This document shows, one piece after another, positions 7,482 through 15,510 of a DNA stretch of 26,050 nt; positions within the stretch are counted from its first letter, which is position 1, and each line of letters begins with the position of its first letter. The position numbers were made by a program, and so were the translations under genes. Source of the stretch: RGIG1681 sp045596905 (GTDB lineage: Bacteria; Bacillota; Clostridia; Christensenellales; UBA1242); assembly GCA_045596905.1 (NCBI GenBank), contig JAZODG010000033.1, positions 1 to 26,050 of the forward strand, written 5' to 3'. The notes under the pieces are model-generated. The model worked only from the letters and a program-made list of their open reading frames with translations, searched no databases and had not been told where the DNA came from.

Positions 7482-8372
7482 ATGACTAAATTCGCAATAT
7501 CAACAGATTCAAACTGTGACCTTTATGCCAGCGAAATCAAAGACCTTGGTCTCTATGTTGGACACTTGAATTTCACTATCGAAAAAGGCAAAGAACTAAC
7601 AGAATATGTTGACGAATTTCAATCGTATGAAGAATATGTAAATTTCTATAAAGAACTTCGTAATGGTGGCGTTGCAAGAACATCAATCTTAAATCTTCAA
7701 GCACATATTGACTTATTCACAAAAATGGCTGAAGACGGCGTTACAACAGCACTTCATATCGCACAATCTGATGGTTTGAGCCCAACCATTGAAAACGCTC
7801 TTAAAGCTATTGAAATTGTAAAGGAAACCTATCCAAACATAGACTTCCGTGCACTTGAATCAAAAACCACAACAATCGGCGAAGGCATTCTTGTTAAACT
7901 TGCATGCAAACTCCGTGACGAAGGCAAGACAAGAGACGAAGTTTATGATATTATCCAAACTGAAAAAATGCACGTTCAACACTTTGTTTTGGTTGATGAT
8001 CTTATGTACTTAAAACGTGGTGGAAGAATCGGTGGCGCAAGTGCAGCCATTGGAACACTTCTTGCAATCAAACCAATCATTGAGTTTAACAAGCTTGGAA
8101 AACTTGAAATTGTTAGAAAAGAAAAAGGCTTAAAGAAAGCATTAAAGAGTATTGTTGACGATTTTGCAAAGTTCACAAAACATGACAAATATTTTGATAT
8201 TGTTATTGTTCACACCGACAATGAACCACTTGCAAACACTCTTGCAGATAGCCTTGAAGAAAAATATGGCATTCGTCCTGAAATTAGAATTATGGGACCA
8301 ATCATCGGTGCACACGTTGGACCAAATGCTGTTGCTTATGGCTTTATCAGCAACGAAGAAAGACCTTATTAA
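7482..8372 (+). CDS. DegV family fatty-acid-binding protein
   Basis: DegV/FakB proteins hold a free fatty acid and present it to a FakA kinase for phosphorylation, supplying acyl-phosphate for phospholipid synthesis. The 296-residue length is typical. Recognisable parts are ISTDSNCDL at the N-terminus, VARTSILNLQAHIDLF (the family's TSxPS-like region), HIAQSDGLSPTIENA, the loop LVDDLMYLKRGGRIGGASAAIGTLLAIKPII around residues 168-200, and the terminal GAHVGPNAVAYGF, which carries the conserved glycines and His. No FakA gene lies in the window. ATG 7482 has GGGAG 8 bases upstream; the in-frame TTG at 7467 overlaps that ribosome site and is unlikely. It is monocistronic. Confidence 0.93.
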   Translation: MTKFAISTDSNCDLYASEIKDLGLYVGHLNFTIEKGKELTEYVDEFQSYEEYVNFYKELRNGGVARTSILNLQAHIDLFTKMAEDGVTTALHIAQSDGLSPTIENALKAIEIVKETYPNIDFRALESKTTTIGEGILVKLACKLRDEGKTRDEVYDIIQTEKMHVQHFVLVDDLMYLKRGGRIGGASAAIGTLLAIKPIIEFNKLGKLEIVRKEKGLKKALKSIVDDFAKFTKHDKYFDIVIVHTDNEPLANTLADSLEEKYGIRPEIRIMGPIIGAHVGPNAVAYGFISNEERPY

Positions 8373-8377
8373 ACCAC

Positions 8378-8405
8378 AAACACCACACAACGTGGTGTTT
8401 TTTTG
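8378..8405 (+). terminator. terminator of the degV gene
   Basis: Stem AAACACCAC (8378-8386) / GTGGTGTTT (8392-8400), 5-base loop, continuing into T through 8404. Confidence 0.85.
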
Positions 8406-8409
8406 TTGC

Positions 8410-8437
8410 ACATAACTTCAGTTTCCGTCATACACTA
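8410..8437 (+). promoter_or_regulatory. possible mother-cell (sigma-E/K-like) promoter of the DUF11 gene
   Basis: CATACACTA at 8429-8437 fits the sigma-E/sigma-K -10 pattern CATAnnnTA; ACATAA (8410-8415) lies 13 bases upstream as a possible sigma-E -35. A sigma-A reading (TTGCAC at 8406-8411, TACACT at 8431-8436) needs a poor 19-base spacer. It lies 26 bases upstream of the start codon. Confidence 0.4.
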
Positions 8438-8462
8438 AACTAGACATTACAAAGGAGGTATT

Positions 8463-9281
8463 ATGTCGGAAACAATCAATAACAGTGCTTCAACAACCTA
8501 TTCAATAAACGGGTCAACCAGCACAGCAAACTCAAATGTTTTGCCTGTAAATTTTGAACCAAACACAGGCCTTATTATCACAAAAACTTCAAACACTTCT
8601 GTATTTTCTGTTGGGGATATCATAACCTATACAATCAAAATCACAAACTCAAGTTCAATGTATTTAAACGGTGTCAGAATCATTGATAACCTTGGTGACG
8701 GCAACCTTGCATATGTTCTTTCAAGTGGAAGACTCACAACAAGCACACAAACCTATCCCGTTTCGCCAATAGCAACCAATCCACTCACGTTTACACTTCA
8801 ACAACTTGGCGTTGGCGAAAGCATGACATTAACATATCAAGCTCAAGTTGTGTTTAACTTGCCACAAACCGTGTCTTTAATCACAAACACAGTTACTGGA
8901 ATCGGTTATCCACACACTGGAACAATTAGGGGATATGCCAACAATACTATTCAAAAAAAAACTAATGTCGACTTTTCAATAACAAAAAGTTCAAACGTAA
9001 CTAACGTTGGAGAAAACCAACCTTTTAATTATTACATTACCCTTTCAAACAACACGGGCACGGCTGCAAGTGTTTCAAGCATCACCGACAATCTTCCTTC
9101 AAACTACACACTTTCATCAGTTCAACTCAAAATCGGTTCTGGTGCAACTGTAACACTTCTGCCAACTGACTATACTCTTTTGTCAAACAACCTGCTCACT
9201 GTTCCGTCATCATCTGGACCAACAATCACTGTTCCAGCATACGGCACAACAATCGTGACTTTGAATGGATATTTTAATTAA
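8463..9281 (+). CDS. DUF11-repeat surface-type protein without signal peptide
   Basis: This 272-residue protein is rich in Ser, Thr and Asn and contains no Cys or Trp. It has two DUF11-type Ig-like beta domains, about residues 36-148 (LIITKTSNTSVFSVGDIITY, then TIKITNSSSMYLNGVRIIDN, LGVGESMTLTYQAQV, ITNTVTGIGYP) and 168-272 (NVDFSITKSSNVTNVGENQP, ITLSNNTGTAASVSSITDNL). Such repeats are structural modules of cell-wall and exosporium proteins. There is no signal peptide, transmembrane segment, LPXTG motif or lipobox, so conventional export is not explained. The start is secure: AAAGGAGG lies 4 bases before the ATG. The gene is monocistronic, converging on the YolD gene through a shared terminator. 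A spore-surface protein made in the mother cell would reconcile the domain type with the missing signal; that is inference. Confidence 0.8.
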   Translation: MSETINNSASTTYSINGSTSTANSNVLPVNFEPNTGLIITKTSNTSVFSVGDIITYTIKITNSSSMYLNGVRIIDNLGDGNLAYVLSSGRLTTSTQTYPVSPIATNPLTFTLQQLGVGESMTLTYQAQVVFNLPQTVSLITNTVTGIGYPHTGTIRGYANNTIQKKTNVDFSITKSSNVTNVGENQPFNYYITLSNNTGTAASVSSITDNLPSNYTLSSVQLKIGSGATVTLLPTDYTLLSNNLLTVPSSSGPTITVPAYGTTIVTLNGYFN

Positions 9282-9285
9282 AAAC

Positions 9286-9315
9286 AAAGAGACAAGCCTT
9301 AACTTGTCTCTTTTT
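9286..9315. terminator. bidirectional terminator between the DUF11 and YolD-like genes
   Basis: 11-base perfect stem AAAGAGACAAG (9286-9296) / complement (9303-9313), 6-base loop, T-rich on both sides. The YolD-like stop codon (9299-9301) sits in the loop. Confidence 0.9.
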
Positions 9316-9649
9316 CATTTTCCAAAATCTCAATTTTTCTTATATCATCAAAGCTAATCACGAACGCACCAACCTTAATGACTTGCTCAAAAATATCCAA
9401 AACAGCGCTTCCCTGCAAATCAACAATGTGACCTTCTCTGAAAAACTTAATCTTTACTTTGTCATTCTTTTTTAGGTTCAAAAGCACGTCTGAAATATTC
9501 TTGATTTCATCTTCACACAGTTCATTTTTCAAAATCATTTCATGCTCAAACTCTTTCATTTTTATCGCTTCATGCAAACCTTTGAGAGCATCAAATGGCG
9601 CAAACTGTTTTGCTCTTTCTTGCCTTGACATTTTCACTCTATCAGCCAT
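9299..9649 (-). CDS. YolD-like protein
   Basis: YolD-like proteins are small partners found beside UmuC-type polymerases in Firmicutes and their phages, thought to help the polymerase much as UmuD does. The 116-residue product has the family's opening MADRVKMSRQERAKQFAPFDALKGLHEAIKMKE and the middle KKNDKVKIKFFREGHIVDLQGSAVLDIFEQVIKVGAFVISFDDIRKIEI. I start at ATG 9649, which overlaps the polymerase stop (TGA 9644-9642) in an ATGGCTGA 8-base overlap, pointing to translational coupling. An in-frame TTG at 9661 is overlapped by the GGGGGT ribosome site and is unlikely. The neighbourhood makes the identification firm. Confidence 0.88.
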   Translation of the reverse strand: MADRVKMSRQERAKQFAPFDALKGLHEAIKMKEFEHEMILKNELCEDEIKNISDVLLNLKKNDKVKIKFFREGHIVDLQGSAVLDIFEQVIKVGAFVISFDDIRKIEILENEKETS

Positions 9650-10901
9650 TATGACCCCCAACCATTTTATTTCTATCTCTTTGCGTTGCAGATTCTTTTA
9701 AGTCAATGCCCTTAAGCAGCGCATTCTTGCCAAACTTGTCTTGAATATTCAATATGCTTCTTGTCAATCTTTTTTCTTTTTCAATCTTCACATTATCTGA
9801 AAACAAATCATACTGCTCATTATTTTCACTCACAAGCGCATCAAAATCATATCCAATCTTTCTCACTGGTTTTGTCTTGTCTTTATACACCTGGTCAAAC
9901 AGTTTTTCAGCATAAGGACTGATTATCGAATACAAATTTGTCGTTTCAGACATTCTGATTGTGCCTTTCGCCGTTGTTTTATCGTCGCCAAAGCCCAAAT
10001 ATATATGCATAAGCCGTGTTGAGTAATGACTTCTAGCCAATCTGTAACAACCATCTTGAATCATCTCTTGAACAACAATTTTTGCCTGCTCATAAGAATA
10101 ATTGCATGGCAGAATTTGTGAGTTTGAAAACGATTTTGATTTTCCCTTATATCCTTTTATGTCTTGAATCAAACAAGTCTCTCTGCCCCATGCATGGTCA
10201 ATGAGAAGTTCAGCATTCACACCAAACTCATCATACAAAAGGTCTTCACTGGCTGTTGCGATTCCATGCATGTCATAAATACCAAACCTTGCTAGCCTTT
10301 CACTAATACCCGTTGAAATCCCCCAAAAGTCAGATAGAGGTCTGTGATACCAAAGCTCACTTTTAAATTTTTCTTCAGTCAGCCAACCGATTCGGTCTTT
10401 GCTGTGTTTTGCCGTAATATCAAGAGCAATCTTTGCTAGATACATGTTGTTTCCAATGCCTGTTGTTGAAGGAATTTTTAAGTTATCCCAGATTTCACCC
10501 ATAAGCAACTTTGCAAACTCTTTTGCTCTCAGCTTATAAATTTTCAAATAGTCTGTAACGTCAATAATACACTCATCTATTGAATAAACATGAATGTCTC
10601 TCTTGTCGATATATTTTAAATATATAGCATAAATATTTGCTGCATACTCAATATATTTTTTCATTCGTGGCTTGGCAACAATATAATCAATCGTGTCTGG
10701 AATCTCATAAAGCCTGCACCTATTTTTTACACCAAGCTCTTTCATTGCAGGAGACACTGCCAAACAAATTGTTGTTTCAGATCTTTCTTTGTCAGCAACA
10801 ACCAAGTTGTTCGTCATCGGGTCAAGACCACGCTCTGCGCATTCAACCGACGCAAAAAACGACTTCATATCAATAACAAAATAAACTCTATCTTTTTGCA
10901 T
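9642..10901 (-). CDS. UmuC/DinB-type Y-family DNA polymerase
   Basis: This is a translesion DNA polymerase that copies past damaged template at the cost of accuracy. The 419-residue protein has the Y-family catalytic palm: DMKSFFASVE (Asp11) and YSIDECIIDV (Asp109, Glu110). It also has TTGIGNNMYLAKIALDITAKHSKDRIGWLTEE, the DFWGISTGISERLARFGIYDMHGIA helix-hairpin-helix-like thumb region, and a C-terminal little-finger region ending LLKGIDLKESATQRDRNKMVGGHNG. It resembles the Bacillus UvrX/YqjW branch, which also pairs with YolD. AAAGGAGA precedes the ATG. No LexA-type (CGAAC-N4-GTTCG) box was seen in the short gap upstream, and a terminator hairpin of the upstream gene lies there instead. Confidence 0.92.
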   Translation of the reverse strand: MQKDRVYFVIDMKSFFASVECAERGLDPMTNNLVVADKERSETTICLAVSPAMKELGVKNRCRLYEIPDTIDYIVAKPRMKKYIEYAANIYAIYLKYIDKRDIHVYSIDECIIDVTDYLKIYKLRAKEFAKLLMGEIWDNLKIPSTTGIGNNMYLAKIALDITAKHSKDRIGWLTEEKFKSELWYHRPLSDFWGISTGISERLARFGIYDMHGIATASEDLLYDEFGVNAELLIDHAWGRETCLIQDIKGYKGKSKSFSNSQILPCNYSYEQAKIVVQEMIQDGCYRLARSHYSTRLMHIYLGFGDDKTTAKGTIRMSETTNLYSIISPYAEKLFDQVYKDKTKPVRKIGYDFDALVSENNEQYDLFSDNVKIEKEKRLTRSILNIQDKFGKNALLKGIDLKESATQRDRNKMVGGHNG

Positions 10902-10921
10902 CGCAATCTCCTTTCAATCTT

Positions 10922-10955
10922 CAAATAAAAACTGCCCGTTTTGAAGAGCAGTTTT
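10922..10955 (-). terminator. terminator after the acidic-tail membrane protein
   Basis: Stem AAAACTGCTC / GGGCAGTTTT read on the minus strand (10955-10946 with 10937-10928), 8-base loop, then TTTTATTT. It lies between the membrane-protein operon and umuC, so umuC needs read-through or a promoter hidden here. Confidence 0.75.
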
Positions 10956-10961
10956 GATAGC

Positions 10962-11873
10962 TTAATCAGTTGGAATCTTATTTATTTGATATCCACGATT
11001 TATCGTTAATTTGTCAGATTCAACAATCTGCTTTTTTTGTTTCTTTTTTGTTTCCTTTGGTTTTGCACCAACTTCTTGATTAAAGTTAACTTGTTGATAC
11101 TTCACCATAACCGGTCTATTTTCAAGTTCTCTAATAAGTTCTTCACGTGACTTATTAACTTCTTCATATTCAGGAATCTCTTCAATTTGAGAAACAACAA
11201 TATCCGTAAATTTATTTTTTACAGGCACAATCATTTCTTCTACTTTTGGTTCTTCTTTTTCTGGTTCTTGTTCAGCTTCTTGAGCCTGCTCTGAAATCAC
11301 TTCAGCAACAACATTTGGTTCTGCTGCATTTTCAATAACCTTTCCTGTTTCATCATCAAAGATATATGATTCAGGAGCTGACTCAACCATTTCTTCGCCA
11401 GCAATAAAATCATCTTCAAAAACTTCTTCGCCTTCAGGAAGTTCAGCAAAATAATCATTAACAGCGTCCATTTCAAGCTGTTTTCCTTCATAATTTTCAA
11501 CTTCTTCTGTTTCGATTTCAGTTGTTTCTGCTGGTTCTTCTGTGGTCTTTTCTTGTTTTCTTTCAACTCTTTCAATTATTGCCACTTTGTTTTTTAATAA
11601 AACATAAAGTGCAGCAAAAACCAAAAGAATTGTAAACACAGTGCATATTATTGTGAAAATACAGGTATGCAAAGCAACAAGCAAAGTTGAGCCAACAGCC
11701 ACCAACCCCAGCCAAACATAGCCTATTGTTTTAACCACCTTATCAAACTTATAAAACATACAAAATGCTAGATAAAAAATTGTCATGAAGTTGATAATAA
11801 CAAATATCCAAGCCAAGCATTCATTTGCACTACAAAGCAAATCTTTGGCTGTTGCATTTAACAAAAATCTCAT
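10962..11873 (-). CDS. membrane protein with long acidic cytoplasmic tail
   Basis: I do not recognise the family. The 303-residue product has three hydrophobic segments near residues 19-41, 48-70 and 72-93, then a low-complexity tail of about 200 residues very rich in Glu with Val, Ala and Pro. The last 50 residues turn basic (KPKETKKKQKKQ) and end NRGYQINKIPTD. By the positive-inside rule the tail is probably cytoplasmic. It is the second gene of an operon with the cohesin-like protein: the gap is 13 bases and the upstream TAA overlaps this gene's AAGGAG ribosome site. The acidic tail beside a partner with a basic tail suggests an electrostatic contact under the membrane, which is inference. 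Confidence 0.75.
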   Translation of the reverse strand: MRFLLNATAKDLLCSANECLAWIFVIINFMTIFYLAFCMFYKFDKVVKTIGYVWLGLVAVGSTLLVALHTCIFTIICTVFTILLVFAALYVLLKNKVAIIERVERKQEKTTEEPAETTEIETEEVENYEGKQLEMDAVNDYFAELPEGEEVFEDDFIAGEEMVESAPESYIFDDETGKVIENAAEPNVVAEVISEQAQEAEQEPEKEEPKVEEMIVPVKNKFTDIVVSQIEEIPEYEEVNKSREELIRELENRPVMVKYQQVNFNQEVGAKPKETKKKQKKQIVESDKLTINRGYQINKIPTD

Positions 11874-11886
11874 TTACCAAAACTCC

Positions 11887-12774
11887 TTATCTCTTTTTTA
11901 TTCTTGAATTTCTAACTTTCTTTTTTACTTTTGTGCTACGGTTTAATTCTTTATAGTTAATAAATTTTTTAGGTTTCTTTTCTTTTTCAGGTTCTTCTGA
12001 AGCGTTTTGTTCTTCCTTTTTTGCAAGCTTATTTGTCTTTTTGATTTTTTGTTTTCTTGCAAAAATATTTTTGTGTTTAGCCAGATAAATAGACAAACCA
12101 ACAATCGCCAAAACAACAACAAGTCCACCAATAATAGAAAGCAAAATCACTCTAAGTTTCACACTGCTTTCATCAACTCTTTCGCTAATGTTGAGTGTTG
12201 TAACTTTTCCACCAACAACTTGAATCTTAACTTCTTCAGTTGCTGTTGCACATTCTTCAACAGAGAGTGCTTGGCTGTCATAATAACCAGCTTCAACATT
12301 AATAAATGTAACCTTATATTCTTTGTCAGCAACCCCTTCACGAAGTTTGAATCTCATCAAAAATAGCACACCTGTTGAAGTGTCATTTTCATAGGTCATT
12401 ACACCATAATCATTAGCTTTTTTGCCACTATAATCAAATGTAAATGGTGTGTGAGCATAACCATCTGGTTCCTCATCTTCAGGAGTGTCAAGCTCCAAGT
12501 TTTTAAGTCCTGAACCTTTTGTGTAACTTGCAAGCATCATTGATTCTGAATCATATGAAAGCTCCATCGACAATGAACAGATTCCTGGGTTTTCATTCAA
12601 ATACACCCTAACAGAAAACTCATCTTCATTCTTGTTTTCAGCAATCTCAAATTCAAGCTTAACGCTTTTTCTAACATTTGCTGCACTTGCATGTTCTTTT
12701 GTTTTTGTTGGAACAAACACTGCTATAAAAGAGAACATTATTGCCAAAAATATAAATCCAATACTCTTTTTCAT
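11887..12774 (-). CDS. secreted cohesin-like domain protein with C-terminal membrane anchor and basic tail
   Basis: 295 residues. Residues 1-32 form a signal peptide (MKKSIGFIFLAIMFSFIAVF, probable cut near ASAAN). Residues about 36-195 look like a cohesin-type beta-sandwich: SVRVYLNENPGICSLSMEL, SYDSESMMLASYTKGSGL, DYGVMTYENDTSTGVLFLMRFKL, the order seen in cellulosome cohesins. One transmembrane helix follows (207-232, ILLSIIGGLVVVLAIVGLSIYLA), then a basic cytoplasmic tail of about 60 residues (KQKIKKTNK ... KVKKKVRNSRIKKR). True cohesins bind dockerins; no dockerin was seen in the window, and related sandwiches also occur outside cellulosomes. ATG 12774 is chosen because a GGGGG ribosome site precedes it; the upstream in-frame ATG at 12786 overlaps that site. 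It is the first gene of the operon. Confidence 0.75.
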   Translation of the reverse strand: MKKSIGFIFLAIMFSFIAVFVPTKTKEHASAANVRKSVKLEFEIAENKNEDEFSVRVYLNENPGICSLSMELSYDSESMMLASYTKGSGLKNLELDTPEDEEPDGYAHTPFTFDYSGKKANDYGVMTYENDTSTGVLFLMRFKLREGVADKEYKVTFINVEAGYYDSQALSVEECATATEEVKIQVVGGKVTTLNISERVDESSVKLRVILLSIIGGLVVVLAIVGLSIYLAKHKNIFARKQKIKKTNKLAKKEEQNASEEPEKEKKPKKFINYKELNRSTKVKKKVRNSRIKKR

Positions 12775-12887
12775 TCTAGCCCCCATTGTTTTGCATAAAA
12801 CAAAACTTTCTTACACAATAAATATATCATAATTTATTTCACATTAAAAACATTTTTACGCATTTTAAAAGAAATGCTTTTGAAATA

Positions 12888-12916
12888 TTGACTTATAAAT
12901 TCAAAGGCTTTATAAT
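12888..12916 (+). promoter_or_regulatory. promoter of the AbrB-ABC operon
   Basis: -35 TTGACT (12888-12893), 17-base spacer, -10 TATAAT (12911-12916), 24 bases before the ATG. Confidence 0.8.
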
Positions 12917-12939
12917 AAACTTATAAAGGTAGGAAAAGT

Positions 12940-13170
12940 ATGAAAAGTATGAAATATTCAAACAATGTCACCAGATACGTCTGGACAACAAAAATTGGCG
13001 AAAAGGGTCAAATTGTTATTCCTAAAGAAGCCCGTGACGTCTTTGGTTTAAAAAAGGGCGACACTCTGCTTCTGTTTGGCGACACCGAAAGAGGCATTGC
13101 TATCGGCAAGCCGGAAGATTATTTAGACGTTGCAAACAAAGTTTTTGAATCAAAAGGAGACAATAAATAA
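12940..13170 (+). CDS. AbrB/SpoVT-type DNA-binding regulator
   Basis: This is a small transcription factor of the swapped-hairpin AbrB class. The 76-residue protein shows the domain at residues about 15-50: WTTKIGEKGQIVIPKEARDVFGLKKGDTLLLFGD, which is nearly the consensus. It is the first gene of an operon; its TAA shares one base with the ABC ATPase start (TAATG at 13168-13172), so the two are translated together. Regulators in this position usually control the transporter they are cotranscribed with, and autoregulation is likely but not visible as a defined operator. A second ATG (12949) is possible; the first is closer to GGTAGGA. I am sure of the domain and not of the ligand or target. 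Confidence 0.9.
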   Translation: MKSMKYSNNVTRYVWTTKIGEKGQIVIPKEARDVFGLKKGDTLLLFGDTERGIAIGKPEDYLDVANKVFESKGDNK

Positions 13171-13877
13171 TGCTTAAAATTGAAAATTTAACAAAAAAAT
13201 ACGGCGAAAAAATTGCAGCAAATAGTGTTTCACTTGAAGTTGAAAGTGGTGATATTTTTGCATTTATCGGCCACAATGGTGCAGGAAAAACAACAACCAT
13301 AAAATGCGTTGTCGGAATCAATGATTTTGAAGAAGGAAACATTTTTATCAATGGTATTTCTGTTAAAGAAAAACCAGTTGAATGCAAAAAACAAATCGCA
13401 TATATCCCTGACAACCCAGATATTTATGAAGCCTTAACCGGCATTCAATATATCAATTTAATTGCTGATATTTTCAGAGTTGACAAAGAAACAAGAACAA
13501 CTCTCACAACAAAATATGCAACCGAACTTGAGCTTATTGGAGACCTTAACGACCCAATCTCAACCTATTCACACGGAATGAAACAAAAACTTGTTTTAAT
13601 TTCAGCATTTATTCATAGCCCAAAGCTCATGATTTTAGACGAACCATTTGTTGGTCTTGACCCAAAAGCAAGTTTCACAGTTAAAAACTTAATGAAAGAA
13701 TTTGTAAAAAATGGTGGAGCAATTTTCTTCTCTACTCACGTGTTGGAAGTTGCTGAAAAACTCTGCAACAAGGTTGCAATAATCAAAGACGGAAAAATTA
13801 TCGTAAACGGCACAATGGCTGAAGTTAAGAAAGATAAATCATTAGAAAGTGCATTCTTGGAGAGTGCAAATGAGTAA
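13170..13877 (+). CDS. ABC transporter ATP-binding protein
   Basis: 235 residues with every ABC ATPase motif: Walker A GHNGAGKT (34-41), a Q-loop region around QIAYIPDNPDIYEALTG (75-91), signature YSHGMKQK (133-140, the LSGGQ position, here SHGMK as is common in ABC-2 exporters), Walker B LMILDEP (153-159), D-loop GLDP, and switch His190 in FFSTH. It powers the permease encoded next, with which it overlaps 8 bases (ATGAGTAA). AAAGGAGA is 9 bases before the start. The subfamily resembles bacteriocin/antibiotic-efflux-type or sodium/peptide ABC-2 exporters; the substrate is unknown. Confidence 0.95.
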   Translation: MLKIENLTKKYGEKIAANSVSLEVESGDIFAFIGHNGAGKTTTIKCVVGINDFEEGNIFINGISVKEKPVECKKQIAYIPDNPDIYEALTGIQYINLIADIFRVDKETRTTLTTKYATELELIGDLNDPISTYSHGMKQKLVLISAFIHSPKLMILDEPFVGLDPKASFTVKNLMKEFVKNGGAIFFSTHVLEVAEKLCNKVAIIKDGKIIVNGTMAEVKKDKSLESAFLESANE

Positions 13878-15435
13878 TCTTTTTATCTTAACAAAAAACA
13901 GTTTTAATATAATGGTTGGCAAATTCTTAGGCAAAAAGAAACGCTCTTCAACAACTTCAGCAAGCGTGATTTTTGTTGCATTCGTTGTCGGAATAGTTGC
14001 CCTATATTCATATCAGGCATGGATAATGTTTGACGGGCTTGGTGCAATGGGACTTGGAAAGCTTTGCATGTTCCATGCCTGCACAACCACCATTTCAGTT
14101 CTTGCAATACTCAGCATAATGAGAGCAGCTGCAACTGAAAAAACCAGCGACAATGATTTGCTTTTATCTTTGCCACTCAAAAAACATGAAATCATTATTT
14201 CAAAGCTAATTAACAAATATGTCTTTGATTTCTTCTTTTTGGCAATGTTGTTTTTGCCATATCTAATCATCTATCAAATACGTTGTGAATTTAGCTCCAA
14301 AATACTACTCATGGGTTTGATTTTAACATTCGTTTTGCCACTTTTCAGCATTGGAGTTTCACACATTTTAGACTATGTCTTTTCAAGAATTTTCAACAAA
14401 TCAAGAATGGCAAAGTTTTTAAAATCACTCACTACCACAATCATATTTGTTATTGTAATGTGCCTGCTTCTTGTTATCACTTCAACATATGGCACCACAT
14501 TTGGTTCACCAAACCTTGAAGACTATTTTGCCCAAAGACCAATCACAAACCTACTACTAAAATTTATGTTTACACCATCATTTGTAACTGTTTTATTAGT
14601 TTTGGTTATGTCACTTGTTCCTTTTGGAATTGGTTTTTTGCTTTATATCTCAACTCTTGGCAAACCAACAATCACCTACAAATCAAAATCAAAAACGCTC
14701 AAGTTTAGCGAAAGAAAAAATCCTTTCAAAATCTTGCTTAAAAAAGAATTTTACAACTATGCCACTACCCCTGCATACCTTATCAACACAATAATTGGCG
14801 TGGTATTAATATTTGCAATAGGAATTTTTATTGCAATAACCGGAGCAGACGGGCTTTCTGCAATGTTTGGGATAACCCAAATTCCAAACGCACTTCTTGC
14901 TGGCATCATCGCACTAATCTTCTGTTTTGCAAGTGCAACAACATGCATAACTGCCCCATCAATATCACTTGAAGGCAAAAGTTTTTGGTTTATCAAATCA
15001 CAACCTGTTTCAACTTCTGCAGTCTTGTGGTCAAAAGCTCTCTTGCATATAATTTTGATTGACCCTGTTATAATCTTAACAAGCACAGCAATTGCAATTT
15101 CATTAAAACTTACATTCCTTGAATATTTGATTATCATGGTTCTTCCACTTATTCACAGTTTAATAATGTGTTTTTCAGGATTGCTTTTCAATCTTTGGCT
15201 ACCAAACTTCAACTGGGAAAACGAAACTATGGTTGTAAAGCAAGGTGCATCAACACTTCTTTCCATGATGTTTGGATTTCTTTTAACTGCTGGCATCTTC
15301 GGACTATTTATGCTCTTTAAACATCTTGATTTCGCACTCATTTTTGCCATTATATCAGGAATTTATCTAGCAGCACTTGCAATTACAATACTTTTAACGT
15401 TTACACTTGGAAAACATCTTTTTAAACGACTATAA
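13870..15435 (+). CDS. ABC-2 type permease
   Basis: 521 residues with roughly 12 hydrophobic segments, such as ASVIFVAFVVGIVALYSYQA near the N-terminus and a terminal run ending LTFTLGKHLFKRL. It is the membrane partner of the preceding ATPase. The segment SDNDLLLSLPLKKHEIIISKLINKYVFDF near residues 100-130 is the cytoplasmic coupling feature seen in ABC-2 exporters of Firmicutes. I start at ATG 13870 because GGAG lies 7 bases upstream and it overlaps the ATPase stop; a GTG at 13849 is in frame but lies inside the ATPase gene with no ribosome site. No peptide precursor gene or modification enzyme is adjacent, so a self-immunity role is not supported; export or stress response remains open. 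Confidence 0.88.
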   Translation: MSNLFILTKNSFNIMVGKFLGKKKRSSTTSASVIFVAFVVGIVALYSYQAWIMFDGLGAMGLGKLCMFHACTTTISVLAILSIMRAAATEKTSDNDLLLSLPLKKHEIIISKLINKYVFDFFFLAMLFLPYLIIYQIRCEFSSKILLMGLILTFVLPLFSIGVSHILDYVFSRIFNKSRMAKFLKSLTTTIIFVIVMCLLLVITSTYGTTFGSPNLEDYFAQRPITNLLLKFMFTPSFVTVLLVLVMSLVPFGIGFLLYISTLGKPTITYKSKSKTLKFSERKNPFKILLKKEFYNYATTPAYLINTIIGVVLIFAIGIFIAITGADGLSAMFGITQIPNALLAGIIALIFCFASATTCITAPSISLEGKSFWFIKSQPVSTSAVLWSKALLHIILIDPVIILTSTAIAISLKLTFLEYLIIMVLPLIHSLIMCFSGLLFNLWLPNFNWENETMVVKQGASTLLSMMFGFLLTAGIFGLFMLFKHLDFALIFAIISGIYLAALAITILLTFTLGKHLFKRL

Positions 15436-15440
15436 AAACA

Positions 15441-15466
15441 AAAGACTGCAGCGTTGCAGTCTTTTT
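15441..15466 (+). terminator. terminator of the AbrB-ABC operon
   Basis: 10-base stem AAAGACTGCA (15441-15450) / complement (15455-15464), 4-base loop GCGT, T run. Confidence 0.9.
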
Positions 15467-15472
15467 ATATGC

Positions 15473-15505
15473 AAAAAAAAGAGATAACTTTCGTTATCTC
15501 TTTTT
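15473..15505 (-). terminator. terminator of the Cys/His-repeat lipoprotein gene
   Basis: 13-base stem (15476-15488 with 15493-15505), GAAA tetraloop on the minus strand, eight T after it. It is set tail to tail with the ABC operon terminator. Confidence 0.9.
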
Positions 15506-15510
15506 GATTA

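Noticed and set aside
8463..9281. LPXTG or choline-binding anchor on the DUF11 protein
   Set aside because: No such motif, hydrophobic tail or signal peptide is present.
10902..10961. LexA box upstream of umuC
   Set aside because: No CGAAC-N4-GTTCG-like sequence occurs; the only dyad is the terminator hairpin.
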